Positions 18,820 to 27,760 of a stretch of 64,000 nucleotides of DNA are shown in pieces. Origin of the DNA: an uncultured Collinsella sp. (GTDB taxonomy: Bacteria; Actinomycetota; Coriobacteriia; Coriobacteriales; Coriobacteriaceae); contig CATYZI010000001.1 in assembly GCA_958415625.1 (NCBI GenBank), positions 1-64,000 on the forward strand. The letters run 5' to 3'. The position numbers and the translations under genes were made by a program. The notes below the pieces were generated by a model. That model saw only the letters and a program-made list of their open reading frames with translations, was not told the origin of the DNA and made no database searches. How positions within the stretch are numbered: the first letter of the stretch is position 1; each line of letters starts with the position of its first letter.

Positions 18820-20157
18820 ATGGACGAGATGTTTGCCATTAAATGTCAAAACTGCGGCGGCCCTATGTACTCGCACCAGGCTAAGCGCAGCTTTGAGTGC
18901 GCCTATTGCGGCGCGGTCATTCCGTGGCAGGCGGACGCCGGAGAGCCCAAGAGCGCTTTGGGCATTCGCCATACGCCGTTGACGGTGGTGGATGGACTGC
19001 TCAAGCTCACGCATGTGTCGCAACTCGAGCGCCCGGAGGACCCGGACTGGTATTTCTTCAATTCGCACTGGCGCAATCAGTCGGTCCTGGAACATCTGCT
19101 GTGGGAGGATCGCGGCACGGCGCAGGAGTTCCAAGAGGCCACGCATGTGAGCATTCCTTGCCCCTTCTGCGGAGCGTCCTTTGAGGGCGAGTCAACGCAG
19201 CGTGTGTTTGAGTGCCCGTCCTGCGGCAACAAGATCGGCATTGCCGACCTGCTCAAGCCCGGTACGTTTAGCAAACGTCTGACCATGGGCGTGGGTGCGG
19301 AGTATGTGCCGGAGCAGGGTATTCCCTGCGAAATCTCGCCGCAGCAGGCACGTGCCAACGCGCTGCAGCTGGTGCGCCAGTACCCGGATGCCTTTGCCGG
19401 GCACGACGTGGAAGACGCGATCCAAAACGACATGATGCTCTTCTATTTCCCCATGGCGCTGGCGGACCTGCGTATGATGGCGAGCTTCCCGGGCAAGGGC
19501 CTGAGCAAGGAGACCCTGGTGTACTACGAGGTGCTCGACTGGGCGTATCCGAGGGCAAACTATCTGGATGTTCGCCTTATGGGCATTCTGGAGCCGTGGG
19601 ACTTTGCCAAGGTCGGTCCGTTCGATCCCGCCATGCAGGAAGGCGACTTCCGCGTCGTCTCCGTCGATGCATCTACCAAGGACCAGGTGGTCATTGATAA
19701 GTTGGCGCTCGACGTTGCGGGCAACGATGCCGAGGCCGTACTGGGGCTCAATAAAAAGAGCATCCGAACCTGGGCGCGCAAGGCCCGCAAGCATAAGGAT
19801 GGCCTGGTGATGGTGCCGGTCTACTTTGTCGATCGTCCGGCGACGGACAGCCGCGATGGCGAGCAGGTGCGCATTGCCGTAAACGGGCAGACGGGTCGCG
19901 CGGCCGCGGTGGTGTTTAGTGACAAGCGCGAAACGCACGTCGTGGCGCCGCTCAATCCGAGCCTGCATCTGTCCGGTGAGAGCACCGTGCACGCCACGCC
20001 CATCGAGGTCAAATACGTTAAATCGCCCTTCCTATACCAGATCGTGCGCCGTGGAGGCGGCGAACAGCCGCGGCAGGTGGCAGCGGTGACGGAGGGTTCT
20101 TACCGAGAGGAGAAGCCCAAACGCAAGGGCTTGCTCGCTGCGATCTTTGGGAAGTAG
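18820..20157 (+). CDS. Double zinc-ribbon protein, unknown function
   Basis: 445 residues with two N-terminal zinc ribbons, CQNCGGPM..CAYCGAVI (about 9-33) and CPFCGASF..CPSCGNKIG (about 115-140). A long middle region is rich in aromatic and acidic residues, and the C terminus is Lys-rich (KPKRKGLLAAIFGK). The start ATG follows AAAGGAGG. No membrane segment or catalytic motif is evident. It is often annotated as a TFIIB-type zinc ribbon protein, which says nothing about its role. It is convergent with the DUF1016 gene, with a 57-base spacer. Confidence 0.75.
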   Translation: MDEMFAIKCQNCGGPMYSHQAKRSFECAYCGAVIPWQADAGEPKSALGIRHTPLTVVDGLLKLTHVSQLERPEDPDWYFFNSHWRNQSVLEHLLWEDRGTAQEFQEATHVSIPCPFCGASFEGESTQRVFECPSCGNKIGIADLLKPGTFSKRLTMGVGAEYVPEQGIPCEISPQQARANALQLVRQYPDAFAGHDVEDAIQNDMMLFYFPMALADLRMMASFPGKGLSKETLVYYEVLDWAYPRANYLDVRLMGILEPWDFAKVGPFDPAMQEGDFRVVSVDASTKDQVVIDKLALDVAGNDAEAVLGLNKKSIRTWARKARKHKDGLVMVPVYFVDRPATDSRDGEQVRIAVNGQTGRAAAVVFSDKRETHVVAPLNPSLHLSGESTVHATPIEVKYVKSPFLYQIVRRGGGEQPRQVAAVTEGSYREEKPKRKGLLAAIFGK

Positions 20158-20214
20158 GGAAGCGCAGCGCGGGACGGCTCACAGGCGTGCGGGCGTTTCG
20201 GTCGCAACGTGCCG

Positions 20215-21264
20215 CTACCCTTGCGCTTCGCCATTAGTCGCTTCGTTGATGGCGCGGTACTCGGCACTCAGCTCGCGCGCCAGCTCTTCCTTGCTTGGAA
20301 GATACGGCAGGTATTTGGCGGCAAACACTTGGTCGTTGTCTTCGGGCAGCGTGTACTCGACGATCGAATCGCTTTTGTCCGCGCAGAGCACGATGCCTAT
20401 GGGCGGATTGTCGCCTTCGTTCATGAGCTCACGCGTGTAGTAGTTCACATACATTTGCATCTGGCCCAGGTCCTGATGCGTAAGGTCATCGGTCTTAAGG
20501 TCGATGAGCACGAAGCAGCGCATCAGATAGTTGTAAAACACCAGGTCAATATAGAAATGGCGCCCATCAAAGGTGATGCGCTTTTGGCGCGCCTCGAAAG
20601 CGAAACCACGGCCAAGCTCCAGCAGGAACTTCTGAAGATGCGTGATGAGCGCCTGCTCTAGATCGCTCTCGCGAAACGCAGTATCGTCCGAGAAGCCTAA
20701 AAACTCCAGTACATATGGGTCGCGGATGATATCCTCGGGGCGACGAGCCGGGGCGCTCTTTTGGATTTCCTGGGTGACGGCCTCCTTGTCCTTGCTGGCA
20801 AGCAGGCGCTCGCGGAACATGGTGTTGATCTGGCGCTCGAGCTGACGCGTGCTCCAACGAGAATCGGCGCATTCGTTCATGTACCATGTTCGAGCATCAG
20901 GGTCGGTTATACGCGATAACCTGCGGTAATGTGTCCAATTCAATTCGGAACGCAGCGCGTTCCGGATTGGGAACGCAAGATAAAACTGACGCATGTATCT
21001 TAAGCTTCTGGCGTTGAAGCCTCTGCCAAAATCCTTAGTCAATCTAACGGCAAGTTCGTCGATCAGTGCATCGCCATACTTGGCGCGCTCCTCTCCGCCC
21101 TGCTCGTCAACAATGCTCTTGCCGATCTCCCAATACGCCTCAACCATCGCAAAGTTAACGGCGGTATAGGCCTTGTCGCGAGCGGCGTTGAGAATCGAGG
21201 AAACCTGCTTGCAAAAAACTTCTGGCACGATTGCCGATTCTCCACGGTTTACCAGTTCGCCCAT
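20215..21264 (-). CDS. DUF1016 / YhcG-type PD-(D/E)xK nuclease
   Basis: About 349 residues. The N-terminal DUF1016_N domain (VNFAMVEAYWEIGKSIVDEQ) and the C-terminal YhcG nuclease core are clear: FYIDLVFYNYLMRCFVLIDLKT supplies the Asp and the (D/E)xK-like DLK, followed by DLGQMQMYVNYYTRE. Family members are DNA endonucleases, often near type I restriction or mobile genes. Here it is solitary between a zinc-ribbon gene and a phospholipase. The start is uncertain: the ATG at 21264 follows a weak GGGG, while an ATG at 21309 has no ribosome site. Confidence 0.88.
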   Translation of the reverse strand: MGELVNRGESAIVPEVFCKQVSSILNAARDKAYTAVNFAMVEAYWEIGKSIVDEQGGEERAKYGDALIDELAVRLTKDFGRGFNARSLRYMRQFYLAFPIRNALRSELNWTHYRRLSRITDPDARTWYMNECADSRWSTRQLERQINTMFRERLLASKDKEAVTQEIQKSAPARRPEDIIRDPYVLEFLGFSDDTAFRESDLEQALITHLQKFLLELGRGFAFEARQKRITFDGRHFYIDLVFYNYLMRCFVLIDLKTDDLTHQDLGQMQMYVNYYTRELMNEGDNPPIGIVLCADKSDSIVEYTLPEDNDQVFAAKYLPYLPSKEELARELSAEYRAINEATNGEAQG

Positions 21265-21464
21265 CACTGTCGCCCCACTCTCCTCTTGTGGAATGCATCT
21301 TTGTCGCATTTAGTTTAAAGTCTCGCGCGGACACGAATTGCTGTGCTGTCTGGCACCTTCGCATCGGAGCCTTGCGGTGACTAAAATGTGGCCATAGAGG
21401 CAGTTTTAGCGAACCCCGCGGGAGTGACACGCATGGATAACAACACTTTGCTACTCCTTCATGT

Positions 21465-21500
21465 CAAAAATAGGGGCGCAGAACGGTATTCTGCGCCCCT
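21465..21500 (-). terminator. Terminator of the PI-PLC-like gene
   Basis: AGGGGCGCAGAA (21472-21483) pairs with TTCTGCGCCCCT (21489-21500). Read on the - strand it is followed by TATTTTTG. Confidence 0.85.
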
Positions 21501-21532
21501 GATTGAGCCGATGCGTCTGAAAGCCGGCTTGC

Positions 21533-24022
21533 CTATTCGCTAGCGCCTTCGCTGTCTTCGCGATCGTTGGCAAGCATTGCCGCGCCGGCGACCGTTGTCG
21601 CCACGGCGGCGGCAGCGAGCCCGGCGGCAATGCCAGAGCCGTCGCCCGTGCCGGCGAGTTTTCCGCCCGATCCCTTGCTCTTGTTGCCCTTGCCGTTCTT
21701 GTCGGCGCTGCCCGCGTTGGTGCCGGTGCCGGTGTTGCCTGCACCGCCCGCGTCGCCCGAAGCCGCCACAGTAAAGCTTGCGGCTCCGTCGGTGGCAAGC
21801 TCGTAGTTCTGCGCCGCGTCGCCCAAAAGGCCTTTCGCGCGCACCCAGTACGTCCCTGCGGTAAATGCCTCGCCTTCGGCCATTGCCGTGCCCGGCACAC
21901 CGTTTGCATCGTGCATAAACTCGAGCTGGGCGGTGCAGGCATCGCCTTCGAGCTTGCCCTCGAGCGGCGCCGCGATCTTTGCGCGCACGTCCTCGCCGGC
22001 CTTAAGGCCCTCGAGCCCTTCAAAGTGGGGCGTCAGTGCGCGCGGGTCGATATCGATGGGCACGGAACCCTGCAGTTCCGTAACGGTCTCGTTGCCCAGG
22101 GCGTCGACATCCACGTATTCGATAGCAAACGTGTTGCCCGAAGCCGCCACGCTGAGTACGTTACTGCTGTCGACAAGGCGGAAACGACCCTCGCCAACGG
22201 TCTTTCCATCCTGGAGCGAGGCATCGCTCAACGAGTCGCCGTATGTCATGCGCATACGGGTCGGGAGGTAGTACGAAACGGTCTGCTTGTGCTTCGCATC
22301 GTAATTGCGCTGGTAGATGCTTCGGGCCAGTGCCGCATCAACAAAGTCGGACGCAATGATGCCAATGTGCTTGAGGCAGTCCTCCTTTGTGCTCTCATTT
22401 CCGGTGCTGTTTATATACTGGCTCTTGTATAGATGCTCGTTGACCACTCGTGCTGCGGTAAAAGGATTGCTTCCTTGCTTGTAGTTCGTGCAGCTGGTGT
22501 AGTTGATACACCAGCTGTGCTCCAGGACCTTTACCTTGGCCCCGTCATTGTCCTCGACGTCCACCATGATGCGGGCGAGCTTGGTTGTCTCCTGCAGCGC
22601 CATATCGACCCAGCCGATTTTGTCGGTTCCTGTGCATTCGTAATGGTCCTGGGCGTATACCTTGGTGCAATAGGGCTCTTCGTCACCCGTTTTCCCCACG
22701 GCTTCAAAGCCCCGCTCGTCTCGAACGAGACACATAGAGGTGCTGTCGGTGTGTGCTGCGATTTTGTCGTCCCATTGGGTGAGGTCGAGGCCCCATGTGT
22801 GGCTGCTTACGCTGTTGCCGGCGAGCCCAAACCGACGCAGCAGGACGATCTTTCCGCGCACCTCGCCCAGCGTGGGGATGCGACTCGATGTGTAGAACAG
22901 GTCGGGGTTCTCATCCAAAACCTTGCCAAAGGCCGTCGTGAGGCTTTCGTTGGTAGCCTCGCCATTGCCCCGCGACACGAGCATGATGAGCGCTTCTGTC
23001 GGGTTTTCGCTCAAAAACGTATTGAAGTACCCGATGACATCGGAGAGATGCATAAAGTTCCCGTCTTTTTTGAGCAGGTAACAAGCTCCGTGGTCGATGC
23101 CGGGGTCGCCGTTCTCGTCGTTCTTTCCAAGTCGGATATCAAAGTAGCGAATGCCTTCGAGCAACTGCGTGGGGATGTAATCCTGCTGGCATTTTGCTTG
23201 GGAGGATTGGGGCTCGGTGTCATTGTCCACGCTGCAGGTGCCCGAATCGTGCGTGCCCGGGATGCTCAGTTCGTCGAGGAACTTGCTGTTGTCGACGTAT
23301 TTCATCCAACAGGGCCCGTCGACGTAGCTGCTGTACGTGATCCAGTCGAGGCTGCTAACCGTGGCATCGTTCTTTTTCATATCGTAACCGATAAGTTCGA
23401 GCTCCCACGGAATGCTCTTACTCTTATGGCAGATCTTATTGCTGTCCTGGTCTTTGCCGTCCGATTCTATTGCCAGGTACTTAATGTCTTTTTTCTCGGT
23501 TTCTTTCTCGACCGTCCGGTCTCGGATGATATAGGTTCCGTTTGACTGGCGTTTAAACGCAAAAGCGCGGCTGGGCTTGTCGTCATACTCGCCACTCCAT
23601 ACGTGGATGACCTTTCCATCTTTGTCCGAGTCGCCGTCGACCGACCAAATGCTGTAGCCCGTCTTTTTATGCTCTTCGAAATTGAGTAAGGTGCGGATGG
23701 CATACCAATTTGTATTATCTGCATCGGTCACTACGTGTTCAAGGATGAGTTTGCTGGACGTGCCGTCATTAAACAGGTGGCAGACGTTGCCGCGAACGTT
23801 GCCGTCTTGGTTGACGCTCGCGGTGCGAAAATAGCCCGCGGGGCGAAGGCGAATGACGAACTTGTCGAGGGTGGCCGCCGGTGTGGGCGTGTCTTCTGCA
23901 AATGCCGCGCGCACGGGAAGGCCCAGCGCCGCGGTTTCGGGCAGGCTTGCAAATGGCGACAATGCTGCGAGTCCTAGGCCCAGCGTAAATGCTCGACGAC
24001 TGATGGCGTGGTGTTCGGTCAT
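21533..24022 (-). CDS. Secreted phosphatidylinositol-specific phospholipase C-like protein
   Basis: 829 residues. It starts with a twin-arginine signal (ISRRAFTLGLGLAALSPF). A ricin-like beta-trefoil-like region follows (LDKFVIRLRPAGYFRTA). The PI-PLC X domain has its two catalytic His in LSIPGTHDSGT and GIDHGACYLL, plus GIRYFDIRL and TEALIMLVSRGN. C-terminal Ig-like modules end in a Gly/Ser/Lys linker with KLAGTGDGSG, a hydrophobic helix and an acidic tail (NDREDSEGASE). Such enzymes cleave phosphatidylinositol or GPI anchors outside the cell; the actual substrate is unknown. GGAGGAG precedes the start. The anchor resembles a sortase signal but lacks a basic tail. Confidence 0.88.
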   Translation of the reverse strand: MTEHHAISRRAFTLGLGLAALSPFASLPETAALGLPVRAAFAEDTPTPAATLDKFVIRLRPAGYFRTASVNQDGNVRGNVCHLFNDGTSSKLILEHVVTDADNTNWYAIRTLLNFEEHKKTGYSIWSVDGDSDKDGKVIHVWSGEYDDKPSRAFAFKRQSNGTYIIRDRTVEKETEKKDIKYLAIESDGKDQDSNKICHKSKSIPWELELIGYDMKKNDATVSSLDWITYSSYVDGPCWMKYVDNSKFLDELSIPGTHDSGTCSVDNDTEPQSSQAKCQQDYIPTQLLEGIRYFDIRLGKNDENGDPGIDHGACYLLKKDGNFMHLSDVIGYFNTFLSENPTEALIMLVSRGNGEATNESLTTAFGKVLDENPDLFYTSSRIPTLGEVRGKIVLLRRFGLAGNSVSSHTWGLDLTQWDDKIAAHTDSTSMCLVRDERGFEAVGKTGDEEPYCTKVYAQDHYECTGTDKIGWVDMALQETTKLARIMVDVEDNDGAKVKVLEHSWCINYTSCTNYKQGSNPFTAARVVNEHLYKSQYINSTGNESTKEDCLKHIGIIASDFVDAALARSIYQRNYDAKHKQTVSYYLPTRMRMTYGDSLSDASLQDGKTVGEGRFRLVDSSNVLSVAASGNTFAIEYVDVDALGNETVTELQGSVPIDIDPRALTPHFEGLEGLKAGEDVRAKIAAPLEGKLEGDACTAQLEFMHDANGVPGTAMAEGEAFTAGTYWVRAKGLLGDAAQNYELATDGAASFTVAASGDAGGAGNTGTGTNAGSADKNGKGNKSKGSGGKLAGTGDGSGIAAGLAAAAVATTVAGAAMLANDREDSEGASE

Positions 24023-24326
24023 AACTCCTCCATTCGCGGGGTGCGGTTATGCGCTCGTTTTGGTCACTATACTGCCCGGATGTCTAAACGTGTTGGCTTA
24101 ATTGTCTGCGCGGTGCTATTAATCGGCGGGCGGACGCGTTGGGGCGCTTGTCTATTTGTGTTGCTACCGCGCTGGGGGTGGTTTTGCCGTCCGGCACCCT
24201 CGCGTTCGCCGGCTATCGGCATAAGAAAGGGAGGGCCGGCGAGCCGATCCTCCCTTAGTACGAAACGCTGGGGCACCGTCGCTTGTTTGCACTGCGCTCG
24301 TGTTTCCCGTTACGCTCGCGAGTCGC
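24023..24326. other. Intergenic region, 304 bp
   Basis: It holds the - strand ribosome site and a TATAGT -10-like sequence for the phospholipase gene (about 24065-24075), and at 24226-24256 the terminator of the lipoprotein gene upstream. No coding potential was seen. Confidence 0.5.
24226..24256 (-). terminator. Terminator, first lipoprotein gene
   Basis: AAAGGGAGG (near 24227-24235) pairs with CCTCCCTT (24249-24256) across a GC-rich loop, with TTTCTTAT following on the - strand. Confidence 0.7.
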
Positions 24327-24920
24327 TTAGCGCTTGATCTCGATATCGTCGAGCTTGACGTCCATGGCCTCGGTCTTTGCCTTGGCGATGTCGTCGGCAA
24401 ATTCCAGAGACTTCATCATGGTCTCGACGGCGTCCTTGTGCTCCTCGACATTGTCGATGCTCACGTAGACGCTGCCGCCGCCTGCTTCGGTGAAGTACTC
24501 AGTCGTTACGCCGCCCGAGTGTGTGTAGGAAGCGTTGCGCCAAGTCTTGCCGTTGTACTTGACGGGGTCATTCTCGGTCCACTCAAAGTTGGCCTTCCAT
24601 TTGGCCTCGTAGTCGAACAGCTCGTCGGCGTTCTTGTCAGAGTCGAAGACGGGGATGAAGCGGTCGCTGGCGTGCTCGCTCTCGGTGAACTTAAACTGGG
24701 CCCTGTCGGCCGTGTCGCCGGCAACGTCGGTGATCTCGACGCCCTCGGGGACCTCGACCTTAAACCAAATGAAGTCGGTCCTCATATCCACGGCTGGCTT
24801 TTCTGCTCCGCCGCCACCGCCACTGCCGGTAGCGCCGCCGCTGCCACCGCAGCCCACTAGGGCAACTGCGGCAAAGAGACTGATGCAGAGGGTGAGAATC
24901 GCAAAGGCCTTCTTTTTCAT
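24327..24920 (-). CDS. Lipoprotein, paralogue of the next gene
   Basis: 197 residues with a type II signal peptide and lipobox (LFAAVALVGCGG), a Gly-rich linker and a ~150-residue external domain starting RTDFIWFKVEVPEGVEI. The domain shares order and motifs with the neighbour at 25138 (TDFIWFKVE, DRFIPV, YNGKTW, SVYVSI, a C-terminal LEF..D segment). The function is not recognised. Tandem duplication is clear from the similarity and from matching terminators and leader motifs. Confidence 0.75.
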   Translation of the reverse strand: MKKKAFAILTLCISLFAAVALVGCGGSGGATGSGGGGGAEKPAVDMRTDFIWFKVEVPEGVEITDVAGDTADRAQFKFTESEHASDRFIPVFDSDKNADELFDYEAKWKANFEWTENDPVKYNGKTWRNASYTHSGGVTTEYFTEAGGGSVYVSIDNVEEHKDAVETMMKSLEFADDIAKAKTEAMDVKLDDIEIKR

Positions 24921-24992
24921 GGTCGTGTCCTCCTCGATCTGTAACCGCCCATGGATTACTTGCCTTTACTGTACGCGCGAGCGGCTCGTTCG

Positions 24993-25011
24993 GGTGGGCC
25001 ATGTGTCCCAT
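24993..25011. promoter_or_regulatory. 19-bp conserved upstream motif, copy 1
   Basis: GGTGGGCCATGTGTCCCAT, an imperfect palindrome (GGGCCAT / GTGTCCC), lies 73 bases before the lipoprotein start. An identical copy lies at 25935-25953 before the paralogue. It is a possible operator. Confidence 0.4.
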
Positions 25012-25059
25012 TCTGGGGGCCGGATTTGCGCCGGCAAGTGGCAATATGTCCGGGCGCAA

Positions 25060-25092
25060 AAGAGGGGAGGGCCGGTGCTGTCGACCCTCCCC
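25060..25092 (-). terminator. Terminator, second lipoprotein gene
   Basis: GGGGAGGG (25064-25071) pairs with CCCTCCCC (25085-25092), with CTCTTTTG following on the - strand. Confidence 0.75.
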
Positions 25093-25137
25093 GGGCTGGG
25101 CGCCCGTTGTTTTAATGGGGCGCGTGCGGGTGCCCCG

Positions 25138-25737
25138 TTACTTGATCTCGATGCTCGAAATTTCGACTTCGCGTGCCTCGGAAACTGCCTCTTCCATGTC
25201 ATCGGGGAACTCGATGGAGTTGAGGAGCGCCTCGGCTTCTTTCTCGTGCTGGTCGAAGTTCGAGATGAGGACGTAGACGCTTCCCGGCTCAACGTCGGTA
25301 AAAAGCATGGTTGAGATGCCGCTGTTGTCCTCGTATGTTCCGACGAGCCACGTCCTGCCGTTATACTCGACGGACCCGCCATCCTTCCACTGGAACGTGT
25401 CCCCCTTCTTTTCCGCCTGGTCGGCGTGGGATTCCTCGGCCGTCAGCGCTTTTTTCCAAACGGGGATAAAGCGATCGGCCGAGGCGTTCTCATCTTTGGG
25501 GAAGGTGAGCTGGACCCTGTCGGCATTCTTGTCGGCAGAGTCACTTACGCCGACGCCCTCGGGCATCTCGACCTTAAACCAGATAAAGTCGGTCTTCTTG
25601 GCGACGGGGGCCTTTTCCTTGCTCTCGCTCTTGGGGGCGCTGCCGCCGCCCGATGCGCTCCCGCCGCAGCCGACAAGGGCAAACGCGGCAAAGAGGGCGA
25701 TGCAGAGGGAAAGGATCGATAGGGTCTTTTTCTTCAT
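25138..25737 (-). CDS. Lipoprotein, paralogue of the previous gene
   Basis: 199 residues with a type II signal peptide and lipobox (LFAAFALVGCGG), a Ser/Lys linker and the same external domain as the gene at 24327 (TDFIWFKVEMPEGVGV, RFIPVWKK, YNGRTWLVG, GSVYVLIS, SIEFPDD). The ATG at 25737 follows GGAGGA; a longer frame to 25770 is unlikely. The function is unknown. The pair is probably transcribed separately, since each copy has its own terminator and upstream motif. Confidence 0.75.
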   Translation of the reverse strand: MKKKTLSILSLCIALFAAFALVGCGGSASGGGSAPKSESKEKAPVAKKTDFIWFKVEMPEGVGVSDSADKNADRVQLTFPKDENASADRFIPVWKKALTAEESHADQAEKKGDTFQWKDGGSVEYNGRTWLVGTYEDNSGISTMLFTDVEPGSVYVLISNFDQHEKEAEALLNSIEFPDDMEEAVSEAREVEISSIEIK

Positions 25738-26100
25738 GGTGGCGTCCTCCTTGTCTGCCGATGACATCACGGCGCCGCATGTTGTTGGGGTACTGATTGC
25801 GCTGGCGGCGGATGTCTCTGTGTACTGTGCGGCTTATGCCTCCGTTCATCGCTTGTGGCCGTTGCGCGGCCGTGCCCCAACGGGTTCCTTACTTATAGAT
25901 ATGCCCCAGCTTGTGCTGCCCGGGAGTCTCGAAAGGTGGGCCATGTGTCCCATGTTTACGTGTGCGGGCTTGCCGCGAGGTGGGCCTGGTGCTGGGCAAG
26001 CGTGCGGCTTGGTTGATGCTCCCAATGTTGCGCAACAGCGATGCCGGCTTGAGGTTTTAGACTTGGCTGTGACAAAAGCTAAACCACGAAAGGTCGAACG
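25738..26100. other. Divergent intergenic region, 363 bp
   Basis: Spacer between the divergent lipoprotein and zinc-ribbon genes. It contains copy 2 of the 19-bp motif and an AT-rich stretch (CTTATAGATATG, near 25893) that fits a - strand -10 box. No gene is evident. Confidence 0.5.
25935..25953. promoter_or_regulatory. 19-bp conserved upstream motif, copy 2
   Basis: Identical to 24993-25011. Located about 200 bases before the 25138-25737 gene and 148 bases before the divergent zinc-ribbon gene. Confidence 0.4.
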
Positions 26101-26940
26101 ATGTTCTGTCAAAAATGCGGACAGCAAGTTCCCGATGGATCGACGTTTTGCACGCATTGCGGGGCGTCGCTTGCGGGTGGCTCCGCGCCGACGTCCGCGG
26201 GCGCTGGTCCTTCCTCTGCCCCGGGCCTGACCCAGTCGATGCCGCCGGTCGCGCCCGCGTCTCGAAAGTCTAAGAGCAAAGCTCCGATTGTCATCGCGGT
26301 GGCGTGTGCCGCCGTGGTACTCCTTGGGGGTGGCACGGTGTTTGCGCTCACGATGCTTAACGGGTCCAAGAGCTCTGACACGCAAATCTCGGTAATCGAT
26401 ACCGGGTCTTCGGACGAGAAAGATTCTTTTGCCAAGAAGAAGGATGACAAGTCCAAGTCCAAGGAATCCTCGTCGTCCGATGACGAGGCCGTTCCCGAGG
26501 ACGAATCGGCATACTACGGTTCGGGCGATTCGGACGATTACCTAACCGACGTGCATACGTACACGAACGACATGCATCCTTATAGCATGTCGATTCCCAA
26601 TCGCTTTGAGATGGAAGATACTCCCAGCGGCAGCGGCACCAGGTATGAGGATCCGGAGACGGGTTTTGTGATCAACCTGTTTGGCTACGTCAACATTAAC
26701 GAAGAAACCGCACACGAGATGTTCGTCGACGCGGACACTTCGGGCAAGGCCGATCTCTATACCGCAGAGGGCGACAACTGGTACGTGGTCTCGTGGCGCG
26801 AGGGCGACACGATCATTTACGAAAAGACGATCGTCACGGATTCAACGATTGCCACGGCGCATCTGGAGTACTCGACTGCAAACCGCGACATGGGGTCGAA
26901 GATTATCGACACGCTGCTGCCGACGTTTCAGGTGGACTAG
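26101..26940 (+). CDS. Zinc-ribbon single-pass membrane protein
   Basis: 279 residues: an N-terminal zinc ribbon (CQKCGQQVPDGSTFCTHCG, residues 3-21), a Pro/Ala/Ser linker, a transmembrane helix (IVIAVACAAVVLLGGGTVFA), then a highly charged Ser/Lys/Asp stretch and an external domain of about 130 residues (MHPYSMSIPNRFEME, GFVINLFGYV, WYVVSWREGD). Start at ATG after CGAAAGGTCGAACG. It resembles the many zinc-ribbon envelope proteins of low-characterisation actinobacteria. The substrate or partner is unknown. It is divergent from the lipoprotein pair. Confidence 0.75.
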   Translation: MFCQKCGQQVPDGSTFCTHCGASLAGGSAPTSAGAGPSSAPGLTQSMPPVAPASRKSKSKAPIVIAVACAAVVLLGGGTVFALTMLNGSKSSDTQISVIDTGSSDEKDSFAKKKDDKSKSKESSSSDDEAVPEDESAYYGSGDSDDYLTDVHTYTNDMHPYSMSIPNRFEMEDTPSGSGTRYEDPETGFVINLFGYVNINEETAHEMFVDADTSGKADLYTAEGDNWYVVSWREGDTIIYEKTIVTDSTIATAHLEYSTANRDMGSKIIDTLLPTFQVD

Positions 26941-27038
26941 GCGCCCGCGCCTATAGCCGGCAATCGGAAACGCCGATAGCCAGAGCTCCTGACAGCCTTT
27001 GTCTTATGGGCTAGACTGGCTTGGACAAGATCGATGAA

Positions 27039-27076
27039 TGGGACAACTGCTTCCTGGCGTCGTTGTCCCATTTTTT
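27039..27076 (+). terminator. Terminator upstream of fchA
   Basis: TGGGACAAC (27039-27047) pairs with GTTGTCCCA (27062-27070), followed by TTTTTTATT. It ends the zinc-ribbon gene transcript. A TAGACT -10-like sequence at 27011 lies upstream of it, so it could also act as an attenuator in the fchA leader. Confidence 0.8.
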
Positions 27077-27125
27077 ATTATGCGTGCGGCCCGTGGTGGC
27101 CGGCGCGGTGGGCAGAGGTGTTTCG

Positions 27126-27758
27126 ATGAGCCAAGAGATGATGGATAAAACCTGTCGCGGTTTTGCCGAGGCGCTTGCCGCGCGCGAGCCGGTTCCCGGC
27201 GGCGGCAGCGCCAGCGCGTTTGTGGGAGCACTGGGCGCCTCGCTTTGCGGGATGGTCGCGCGCTATGGCGCGACGAACCCCGCGCTTGCCGATCGCGCGG
27301 ACGATCTGACACACGCATTTGCCCAGGCAGATGAGCTGGCTCAGGAGCTTGTGGGTCTGGTCGCCGAGGACGTTCGTGCGTACGGCCAGGTGTCTGCGGC
27401 ATACGGTATTCCGCGCGATGATCCGGCTCGACCGGCTGCGATTCAGGATGCGCTGCACGTGGCAGCCATGCCGCCGTACCGCATTATGGATGCGTGCGGG
27501 CGTGCGCTGGCGCTGCTCGAGGACATGGCGGACAAGGGCTCCCGACAGCTGCTGTCCGACGTGGCATGCGGCGCCGTGTTCTGCCGCGCCGCCATGCAGG
27601 GCGCGAGCTTGACGCTCTTTGCGAACACCACGTCTATGAAGGACCGTGCCCGCGCCGAGGAGCTCGAGGCGGCGTGCGACGATCTGCTCGATACGTGGCT
27701 GCCGCGCGCCGATGCGCTGGCGCGCCGCGCCGCTGACGCCGCAAGGAAGAGGGGATAG
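27126..27758 (+). CDS. fchA: Methenyl-THF cyclohydrolase (cyclodeaminase/cyclohydrolase family)
   Basis: 210 residues of the FTCD_C family, which hydrolyses 5,10-methenyl-THF to 10-formyl-THF or deaminates formimino-THF. It shows the family signature EPVPGGGSASAFVGALGASLCGMVARY near the N terminus (positions about 19-45) and a helical remainder. The start ATG follows AGAGG; the longer frame from 27021 is not supported. It lies two bases upstream of folD, so the two are translationally linked. Since this folD lacks the cyclohydrolase Lys, fchA probably supplies that step. Confidence 0.88.
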   Translation: MSQEMMDKTCRGFAEALAAREPVPGGGSASAFVGALGASLCGMVARYGATNPALADRADDLTHAFAQADELAQELVGLVAEDVRAYGQVSAAYGIPRDDPARPAAIQDALHVAAMPPYRIMDACGRALALLEDMADKGSRQLLSDVACGAVFCRAAMQGASLTLFANTTSMKDRARAEELEAACDDLLDTWLPRADALARRAADAARKRG

Positions 27759-27760
27759 CC

